A DNA stretch of 18,876 bases. Source: Candidatus Kapaibacterium sp. (GTDB lineage Bacteria > Bacteroidota > Ignavibacteria > Kapaibacteriales > UBA2268). Position 1 is the first letter of the stretch. Each line of letters starts with the position of its first letter. The DNA lies in contig JAQIDA010000278.1 in the NCBI GenBank assembly GCA_027858275.1, positions 1 to 18,876 of the forward strand, read 5' to 3'. The translations under genes and the position numbers were made by a program. Under the pieces are notes generated by a model. That model saw nothing but the letters and a program-made list of their open reading frames with translations. It was not told where the DNA came from and ran no database searches. Positions 13,344 through 18,876 of this stretch are shown here, piece after piece.

Positions 13344-15485
13344 ATGCGAAATCTGATATTAACTCTGATTCTAATTTCATTCAGCTCTTCTTCAAATTAT
13401 GCAGCTGATATTGTCGCCGCTGAAGATCATCTTGTCAAACATTATTATACCGGCTCCGGGGAAGTAATCCGTGAAGGGCATTTGTTGATTCAATACTCCG
13501 GTCGAGTGATTAATATCAGACGATACATAAGCCCTGACGAAATTCCTCATTTATCTACCTACTTGCATAATTCGAAAATCAAAACGGGCATTTTTCACAA
13601 CGGATTCTTTTGTGCCCTTGGAAAAGACCGTACTCTGAGTGTGTTTGATATAAGCATAGCTGATAAAATACGACTAATCGGCTCATTGAAGCTTAAAGCT
13701 AAAGCAAAGGGCAAGGGCATTGTCTCGGCAAATTCTTGCTTGTTAGTCTACCATGACTACGGGTTTATTACAATCAAAGTAAACGATAATTCCGCACCTG
13801 AAATTTTAAACGATTTTTTCGCTGACGACTCTTTTAACGGACTTGTCATCGGCAATTTGTTCTATGGATACAGTCATATTTACGATTTGGATGATCCGTC
13901 GCAACCTGTGAAAAGCACGCCGGGAACAAGGTCTGATATCTACAACTCATATTCTTGGTTTATCAAAGATAATATGTTTTACGGCTTTCAATACAAAAAT
14001 ATATACATTTCTGACATCAGTGATCCCTACGAGCCTAAAGATTTTCCAAAATTCCAAGCATCTGATTATTGGCTCTCAAACGCAATCATCATAGGCAACG
14101 ATATAATCACTTCCCATTACAAAACATTGACTTATTACCGAATAGAAAATGATACTAATATTGTTTTTGTCCGTACAGATTCTGTTATGACTGATGTCGG
14201 CTACTTTTTTGATTTCGAGGACACAATTTTGCACTACGACTATAGTAAATTCACGGCTTATAACTATGCTCAATCCGGACTGGAGAGGATAAGCGCGGGA
14301 GTTTCTGCCTTAAACAAATTTGGACGAGAATATAATTCCGGGAGAACAAACTTCTATTCCTCTTATGGTTCAATTTTCAAACTGAACACTGAAACAACCG
14401 ATCAGCCGACAATTGAGCATTTCTGCTGTCTCGGATGTACTCCGAATCAATTTGTTATTCAAGATAATTTCCTGTATGCTTATTCAATCAACTCAGGGGC
14501 GGAACAGGAAAGGGGTTTTCATGTTTTTAATATTGAAGACCCGAACGAGCCTCAATTAACATTCAATTTGCCGGGGACAAACGGAAGATCCTTCAGAGGA
14601 ATGCTGATTAAAGACGAAACACTCTATTTGATTAAATATGACAGTTTGTTAGTCTTTGACCTCGCGATCCCGAGCACTCCCGTCCGAACAGCCGGCTTAC
14701 AATATCCTTCATGGATTTGGGAAATGTATCTCTTAGGAGACTATCTCTATCTGCACTGTGATGCAAAATTGCACATATTAGACTTAAATAATCCTGACAG
14801 CTGGACCGACAATCCCATTAATCCTTATGCCGATTACGGTCATGCGGTTTATGCCGGTCAAGATTTTTGTTACTTCAGCGCTTACGGAGAAAAGAATGTA
14901 CACATCCTTGATCTTCACGATCCTGCAAATCCGGAGCAAATAGGGCTTTATAATAAAGAAGAGGACATCAATTTTATAACTATAGACGGCGATTTTATTT
15001 ATGGTATTCAAGACGACAGCCTGCTTGTGGTTTTTGACATCAGCGACAGGCTGTATCCTACTATTATCGCAAAATACTATTGCGAAACCGGCGCTAAGAT
15101 TCAGTCCGTTCATATTTCGGATGATTATATCATCGTAAGCGGATACGGGGAATTCTCTTATGTTTATGTTCTTGAAAAAGATAAAATAACAGATGTCGCA
15201 GATCATTCAGATTATATCTCAGCTTTGCCGCTGACAAAGATCTATCCCAATCCTGCGCGAAGAGGATCTAATATTACGATTCAGTCCGATATTACTCAAG
15301 AAAATATAATCGGTTTAAAAATCATGGATGTTCGGGGGACATGTTTCGCGACAATCAATACAGACAATATAAGTTTTGAGAAAGGGAATTTGACTATCCC
15401 GGGAATTAATCTTCCTGCAGGCAATTATTATCTGATAATGGGAACATCAAAAGGACAGACGATCAGTAAGTTAATACTTCAATAG
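13344..15485 (+). CDS. T9SS-exported beta-propeller protein (LVIVD-like)
   Basis: The ATG at 13344 gives a 713-residue protein; a TTG at 13314 in the same frame would add ten residues in front of the signal peptide and is rejected. The signal peptide is RNLILTLILISFSSSS with cleavage near YAA (20-21). The body carries repeated units of the form hydrophobic strand, then VFDIS/ILDLxxPxxP (for example VFNIEDPNEPQ, HILDLNNPDS, HILDLHDPANPEQIG, VVFDISDRLYP), which resemble LVIVD repeats of secreted beta-propellers. Residues about 628-713 form a T9SS type A sorting domain (KIYPNPARRGSNITI, LPAGNYYLIM, ISKLILQ). The cargo should be carried across the outer membrane and released or attached to the surface. 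Its ligand or activity is not visible. It is divergent from the ligase gene and ends at a terminator. Confidence 0.87.
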   Translation: MRNLILTLILISFSSSSNYAADIVAAEDHLVKHYYTGSGEVIREGHLLIQYSGRVINIRRYISPDEIPHLSTYLHNSKIKTGIFHNGFFCALGKDRTLSVFDISIADKIRLIGSLKLKAKAKGKGIVSANSCLLVYHDYGFITIKVNDNSAPEILNDFFADDSFNGLVIGNLFYGYSHIYDLDDPSQPVKSTPGTRSDIYNSYSWFIKDNMFYGFQYKNIYISDISDPYEPKDFPKFQASDYWLSNAIIIGNDIITSHYKTLTYYRIENDTNIVFVRTDSVMTDVGYFFDFEDTILHYDYSKFTAYNYAQSGLERISAGVSALNKFGREYNSGRTNFYSSYGSIFKLNTETTDQPTIEHFCCLGCTPNQFVIQDNFLYAYSINSGAEQERGFHVFNIEDPNEPQLTFNLPGTNGRSFRGMLIKDETLYLIKYDSLLVFDLAIPSTPVRTAGLQYPSWIWEMYLLGDYLYLHCDAKLHILDLNNPDSWTDNPINPYADYGHAVYAGQDFCYFSAYGEKNVHILDLHDPANPEQIGLYNKEEDINFITIDGDFIYGIQDDSLLVVFDISDRLYPTIIAKYYCETGAKIQSVHISDDYIIVSGYGEFSYVYVLEKDKITDVADHSDYISALPLTKIYPNPARRGSNITIQSDITQENIIGLKIMDVRGTCFATINTDNISFEKGNLTIPGINLPAGNYYLIMGTSKGQTISKLILQ

Positions 15486-15588
15486 GATTTAAAAATTATT
15501 TTTGAATTATTCTGTGACCATTTTCCGTTTTATGTGTCATTATTAAAAAGGACGGACCCCTTTTAGCAATATTCAGCAATGAATATAT

Positions 15589-15622
15589 ATCCGCTTCGAT
15601 TTTAATCGGAGGGGATTTTTTT
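15589..15622 (+). terminator. Terminator of the LVIVD-like gene
   Basis: CCGCTTCGA (15591-15599) pairs with TCGGAGGGG (15606-15614) with one mismatch and a 6-nt loop, extended by flanking A-T pairs, and runs into ATTTTTTT. It is about 105 nt after the stop codon, longer than usual. Confidence 0.6.
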
Positions 15623-15692
15623 GTACCCGGATATAGGTTTGAAATGTCTTAACAACAAGAAGTCGCTCTTCTTTTAAATATTCTCGCGCAAG

Positions 15693-15770
15693 AATTATTA
15701 ATCGTCGGTTTCGCGATACGGTTATTCTCTATAGTAAAAGGTCTGTATCCGAACCGATGATTATTAATTG
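15693..15770. repeat. Long imperfect inverted repeat beside prfA
   Basis: The left arm 15693-15720 and right arm about 15743-15770 pair over about 27 positions (AATTATTAATCGTCGGTTTCG against CGAACCGATGATTATTAATT) with a few mismatches and a 2-nt bulge, around a loop of about 22 nt. It begins 12 nt beyond the prfA stop. It lacks a T tract, so it may be a 3'-end structure or a palindromic repeat element. Confidence 0.6.
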
Positions 15771-15781
15771 TTCCGGGATAT

Positions 15782-16861
15782 CTACACTGTTCCCTGCTTC
15801 AAAATCTCAGCTCTTTCGGCAATCTTGAGATTTTCGATGATTCTGTCGAAATCACCTTGAACAACTTCACGCAAAGAATAATTTTTAGATTCGCCTTCGA
15901 GACGATGATCAGTTACACGGTTTTGGGGATAGTTATAAGTACGGATTTTTTCAGACCGATCGCCCGATTTGACCATTGATTTACGTGATGATGAAATCGC
16001 GGCCTGTTGGTTTTTCAATTCCAACTCATATAGTCTTGAACGAAGTACTTTCATCGCTTTCGCCCTGTTCTTCAATTGCGAACGTTCTTCTTGGCACTTC
16101 ACCACAATACCGGTCGGGACGTGAACCATGCGAACTGCTGTTTCCACTTTATTGACATTCTGCCCGCCTTTGCCGCCGGCACGAAAAATATCAACACGCA
16201 AATCAGCTTCGGCAATTTCAATATCGACATCCTCAGCTTCAGGCAAAACCGCAACAGTTGCCGCCGAAGTATGAAGTCTGCCTGATGATTCCGTTTCCGG
16301 AACACGCTGCACTCTGTGAACCCCGCTTTCGAATTTCATCTTGCTGAATACTTCTTCGCCGCTCATCGAAAATGTGATTTCCTTGAATCCGCCGCGTTCG
16401 CTTTCGCTAAAATCAATCACTTCCGTTTTGAAATTATTCCGCTCAGCGTATTTCAGGTACATTCGATATAAATCGCCGGCAAAAATCCCGGCTTCGTCTC
16501 CGCCGATTCCGCCGCGTATTTCAACAATACAGTTTTTCGCGTCGTTAGGATCTCTCGGTATAAGCAGGACTCTGAGGTCAAGCTCCAATTGGTCTCGCTC
16601 TACCACAAGCTCATTGATTTCTTCTTGAGCCATATCTTTCAGATCCGGATCTGTAGTTGAATCTGCGATCAACTCTTTATTTCCCGCAATATCATCAAGT
16701 ATCTTAAGATACTTAGTCGAAGTTTCCGCTAAGGGGGTCAGTTGCTTATACTCAATTGAAACATCTCGGAATTTATTTATATCGCAAGCGACTTCCGGGT
16801 CGCTCAACATATCCTTGACTTTATTAAATCTCTCCAAAATCGAAATTAGTTTATCTTTCAT
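15782..16861 (-). CDS. prfA: Peptide chain release factor 1
   Basis: RF1 recognises UAA and UAG in the ribosomal A site and triggers release of the finished polypeptide. At 359 residues it has the standard length. The stop-codon recognition tripeptide PxT is visible as Pro188-Glu-Thr190 in HRVQRVPETESSGRLHTSA, which separates it from RF2 (SPF). The catalytic GGQ is at 232-234 in FRAGGKGGQNVNKVETAVRM; its glutamine is the usual methylation site of PrmC. The C-terminal signature DRSEKIRTYNYPQNRVTDHR is intact. No prmC gene is adjacent. The ATG at 16861 begins a typical MKDKLISILERF N-terminus. A possible -7 box lies about 40 nt upstream. Confidence 0.97.
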   Translation of the reverse strand: MKDKLISILERFNKVKDMLSDPEVACDINKFRDVSIEYKQLTPLAETSTKYLKILDDIAGNKELIADSTTDPDLKDMAQEEINELVVERDQLELDLRVLLIPRDPNDAKNCIVEIRGGIGGDEAGIFAGDLYRMYLKYAERNNFKTEVIDFSESERGGFKEITFSMSGEEVFSKMKFESGVHRVQRVPETESSGRLHTSAATVAVLPEAEDVDIEIAEADLRVDIFRAGGKGGQNVNKVETAVRMVHVPTGIVVKCQEERSQLKNRAKAMKVLRSRLYELELKNQQAAISSSRKSMVKSGDRSEKIRTYNYPQNRVTDHRLEGESKNYSLREVVQGDFDRIIENLKIAERAEILKQGTV

Positions 16862-16898
16862 CAGAATCTTCGGTTCCTGTTCATAATATTATTCATTA

Positions 16899-16906
16899 CA
16901 AAGATA
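16899..16906 (-). promoter_or_regulatory. Possible -7 element of prfA
   Basis: TATCTTTG on the minus strand fits TAnnTTTG and lies about 38 nt before the prfA ATG. No TTG is present 19-21 nt upstream, so this is only half of the consensus. Confidence 0.4.
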
Positions 16907-16965
16907 CGAAAGTACCGGATAAGAATAGTCTTTGGGAGATGTGCAGGGATTCGGGCAAAGAAAAT

Positions 16966-17005
16966 TGTGTAGCGGAAGAAGACGCCCAAATTGGACGTCT
17001 CTACG
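16966..17005. repeat. Short imperfect palindrome (GACGTC-type)
   Basis: AGACGCCCAAATTGGACGTCT (16980-17000) is an inverted repeat with one mismatch, bordered by GTGTAG and CTCTAC. It resembles small GTAGAGACG...CGTCTCTAC palindromes that I recall being scattered in intergenic DNA of Bacteroidota and cyanobacteria. It has no T tract. Confidence 0.45.
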
Positions 17006-17035
17006 AAATGTTGTTGCATTTTGACTTACAAAACA

Positions 17036-17128
17036 TTAATTACCCGGAAGGTCGTCTCGCAGCTGTTTAATAATATATTCGGATTGATTTAATAAATCAA
17101 TTGATATAGATTCTTTGTTTTTAGACAT
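17036..17128 (-). CDS. Possible 30-residue ORF, or detached C-terminus of the next gene
   Basis: An ATG at 17128 opens a 30-codon frame (SKNKESISIDLLNQ...YIIKQLRDDLPGN) ending in TAA at 17038-17036. It is in exactly the same frame as the exported protein ending at 17141: after that TAA come four sense codons (VNDF) and then this ATG. The sequence looks protein-like, with an amphipathic helix pattern, but there is no ribosome-binding site. It is more likely the original C-terminus cut off by a nonsense change than an independent small protein. Confidence 0.35.
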   Translation of the reverse strand: MSKNKESISIDLLNQSEYIIKQLRDDLPGN

Positions 17129-17140
17129 AAAATCGTTGAC

Positions 17141-17650
17141 TTAATTTAGACGATCTTTGGTCAAACTGCCTGATTCAAAGTTAATAAGCAGGTCCAACCA
17201 CAAAATACATAAATACTCATTTTCCATAAGTTCGATATTACAGCTTAGGTCTTCATCACAAAACTCAAATTTAGCTGACTTCATAAAAGTTCCCGCTTTG
17301 TCCTCTTCAGCAATTAAGGCTAATGAAGCATAACACATAGCTCTTCTTATGATATACCTTCTTACATCCGGCTCGTCTTCGTATAAATTCTTTGCATTTT
17401 CATATAATAGTTCAAAAACTATTAATCTCATAGAATCAGTATCAACTGTTTGTGGACCAATGTGACAAGACAACGCACTCTTGAAAACCGCATTGATTTT
17501 TTCTGATTCTTCCGCATGTGTTGGGTTCGCTTCCGGAACTTTCAAATTGTTTTCAATTAGCAATCCAACATCATTTTTAAATCTGAAATCGTCTTCGGCA
17601 GAAGACAAGCCCAAAAACATAAACAGTATTATTGAAATCGTTTTAATCAT
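17141..17650 (-). CDS. Exported protein of unknown function, possibly truncated
   Basis: I do not recognise this 169-residue protein. It has a signal peptide (IKTISIILFMFLGLSSA, cleavage near residue 18) followed by an acidic, mostly helical sequence with four cysteines (CHIG, MCYAS, FCDEDLSC) plus one in YLCILWLDLL; pairs could form periplasmic disulfides. It begins 58 nt after znuA on the same strand with no terminator between them, so it may be read from the znuA promoter. Nothing in it suggests metal binding. The frame stays open for 34 codons beyond its stop (to 17039), so the present end may be a premature stop and the ancestral length about 204 residues. Confidence 0.6.
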   Translation of the reverse strand: MIKTISIILFMFLGLSSAEDDFRFKNDVGLLIENNLKVPEANPTHAEESEKINAVFKSALSCHIGPQTVDTDSMRLIVFELLYENAKNLYEDEPDVRRYIIRRAMCYASLALIAEEDKAGTFMKSAKFEFCDEDLSCNIELMENEYLCILWLDLLINFESGSLTKDRLN

Positions 17651-17708
17651 CGTATTATCCTAAATACTGATTAAATATGCCCGGGACAGCAATCAATCCT
17701 CAATATCT

Positions 17709-18620
17709 CTACAACGCACGGGCAAAAACCTTCGCGTTATATAAAATCAAGTCACTGTATTTTTTCTTGCCTTTGTCACCGCCGACAGGATCGAGTACAA
17801 ATATCTTCAAATTTGCAGCTTCGGCGATTACTTTCGCAGGCCCTTTGGGCAATTGCGGCTCGGTAAACAGAGCTTTAGTGCCGGAAGCTTTTATTTTCTT
17901 TATGATTCTTGCAGTCGTTTTCATTGTCGGCTCTTTGCCGGGTGAGGTCTCTATCGCACCGGCGTACACCATATTATATCGTTTCAAAAAATATCTGAAA
18001 GATGGATGAAACAAGAAAATAGACTCGCCTCTAAACGGCTTCAAAATCTTTTCACACTTTACATGCAGCAAATCAAGACGTTTGCTAAAAGCCTTAGCGT
18101 TTGCAGAATAGACAGCGGCATTGCCGGGATCAAGCTTTGTAAGAGTTTTCAGAAGCCCCGGAAGCAAGGCCTTCACTGCCTGAGGATCCGTCCAAAAATG
18201 AGGGTCGACAACTCTGTGATCTTTTTCGTTATCATGTTTATGCCCCTTGTGATCTTGCTTATGTCCCTCATGGGAATGTTTCTCGCCGAAGTAAATTCGA
18301 TTAGCTTTAGGTAACAATGTTGTCAAAGCGATGATTTTTGAATTGCCGCGTTTGGCGACCCAAGCGTCCAAATGATCCGATATATAGAAAACGCCATCGG
18401 CAGTATTGAGCTTTAGCATATCTGAAGCAGTTGGTTCGTAAGTATGAGGCGAAGCCCCCGGAGGCACAAGACGATACAGGGTTGCCCTAGTCCCGATGAT
18501 TTCTGTTAAAATCATATATGTCGGGTTGTTACTTGCCACAAACATCTTTTTGGCACAACTGTTTTGAGGAATCACTGTCAGAAAAAGAACTGCCGTCAAA
18601 AGAATTATTACATTTTTCAT
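17709..18620 (-). CDS. znuA: Zinc ABC transporter substrate-binding protein
   Basis: This is the periplasmic protein that captures Zn2+ for a ZnuBC-type importer. The 303-residue sequence has a signal peptide (cleavage near SCA, residue 23; the cysteine lacks a good lipobox) and a cluster A-I fold. Metal ligands fit His59 (GASPHTYEP), His141 (VVDPHFWTDP), His205 (FLFHPSF) and Asp277 (VLDPVGG). A histidine at the third position rather than glutamate favours zinc over manganese. Between the lobes lies a charged histidine-rich loop, about 115-135 with seven His, typical of ZnuA and thought to sense or collect zinc. No znuB or znuC is adjacent on the 3' side; they must lie beyond 18876 or elsewhere. 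It has a consensus promoter directly upstream. Confidence 0.92.
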   Translation of the reverse strand: MKNVIILLTAVLFLTVIPQNSCAKKMFVASNNPTYMILTEIIGTRATLYRLVPPGASPHTYEPTASDMLKLNTADGVFYISDHLDAWVAKRGNSKIIALTTLLPKANRIYFGEKHSHEGHKQDHKGHKHDNEKDHRVVDPHFWTDPQAVKALLPGLLKTLTKLDPGNAAVYSANAKAFSKRLDLLHVKCEKILKPFRGESIFLFHPSFRYFLKRYNMVYAGAIETSPGKEPTMKTTARIIKKIKASGTKALFTEPQLPKGPAKVIAEAANLKIFVLDPVGGDKGKKKYSDLILYNAKVFARAL

Positions 18621-18653
18621 TTCATTGCTCTCGCTTGTTTTTCAATCTTTCTT

Positions 18654-18683
18654 CAAAGATATTCTTTCAGCATGAATTTTCAA
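18654..18683 (-). promoter_or_regulatory. Promoter of znuA (Bacteroidota type)
   Basis: On the minus strand TTG (18683-18681), 19 nt, then TATCTTTG (18661-18654) matches TTG-N19/21-TAnnTTTG exactly, 33 nt before the ATG. I could not identify a convincing Zur operator around it. Confidence 0.75.
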
Positions 18684-18876
18684 ACAAATATTTCAAAAAT
18701 AATCTGCTTTATTTGAATCGCATATTCCGAATCTTTCAATTCATATAAAACAGCCGTGAAAACGCTTATGCTCTATACCCGGCAGATACTATATATCCTC
18801 CGTTTGTATTTATATCGGGATAATTAGTGCAAAAACCAAATATTATTTATAATTAATTTATTAATAAATTAATTAT
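18684..18876. other. Non-coding region upstream of znuA to the window end
   Basis: I see no coding sequence. The region is AT-rich and ends in a perfect AT palindrome listed separately. The neighbouring gene to the right is not in the window. Confidence 0.5.
18849..18876. repeat. Perfect 28-bp AT-only palindrome at the window edge
   Basis: The half ATAATTAATTTATT is followed by its exact reverse complement. All bases are A or T. Since the window stops at its last base, the feature may continue, or may mark the point where an assembly broke. Confidence 0.6.

Larger units (their letters stand above)
15486..15781. other. Convergent intergenic region between the propeller gene and prfA
   Basis: No open frame of any length is present in these 296 nt. 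It holds a weak AAAAGG/CCTTTT hairpin at 15546-15564, a terminator for the plus-strand gene at 15589-15622, and a long imperfect inverted repeat at 15693-15770 next to the prfA stop codon. Confidence 0.65.

Noticed and set aside
14784..15206. Minus-strand open frame of 140 codons inside the LVIVD-like gene
   Set aside because: It is antisense to well-formed propeller repeats and has no signal, motif or ribosome-binding site.
1..18876. tRNA, rRNA, insertion sequences, integrase genes, toxin-antitoxin or defence genes
   Set aside because: I saw no cloverleaf-like sequence, transposase, integrase or known defence domain in any substantial open frame.

Overview
The window looks like chromosome from a member of the Bacteroidota/Chlorobiota side of the FCB group, with Ignavibacteria- or Kapabacteria-like lineages as my best guess. 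The reasons are two secreted proteins with C-terminal type IX secretion (T9SS) sorting domains, an Omp28-family lipoprotein next to a DUF6029-type outer-membrane barrel, and two promoters fitting the Bacteroidota consensus TTG-N19/20-TAnnTTTG. Composition is AT-rich and codon use looks uniform. I see no phage, plasmid, insertion sequence, CRISPR array, rRNA or tRNA.

Layout. 1-370: an incoming terminator and a composite palindromic repeat. 371-1009 (+): exported TPR protein. 1010-1493: terminator and a cluster of the same repeats. 1494-4079 (+): outer-membrane barrel plus CxxC lipoprotein, probably co-transcribed. 4273-4515 (+): NifU-like Fe-S scaffold, ending in a bidirectional terminator. 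8241-4623 (-): ablA, a Na+/solute symporter and ablB, a compact three-gene unit for making the osmolyte N-epsilon-acetyl-beta-lysine, with a good promoter. 8407-8478: a decayed remnant of a T9SS sorting-domain gene. 8539-10674 (+): 14-blade propeller protein exported by T9SS. 13150-10691 (-): three-domain acyl ligase/ACP/acyltransferase. 13344-15485 (+): second T9SS-exported propeller protein. 16861-15782 (-): prfA. 17650-17141 (-): unknown exported protein, possibly cut short by a stop codon. 18620-17709 (-): zinc-binding protein ZnuA with its own promoter.

Functional threads are cell-envelope export (two T9SS cargoes, barrel/lipoprotein pair, TPR protein), osmoadaptation (abl unit), metal supply (ZnuA, NifU-like), lipid metabolism (the fusion enzyme) and translation (RF1). 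I found no obvious new defence or mobile system. The most notable items are the transporter embedded in the abl operon with tandem 11-bp repeats in its leader, the T9SS gene relic, the cysteine-bearing barrel/CxxC-lipoprotein pair, the composite palindromic repeats, and the in-frame stop near 17141.
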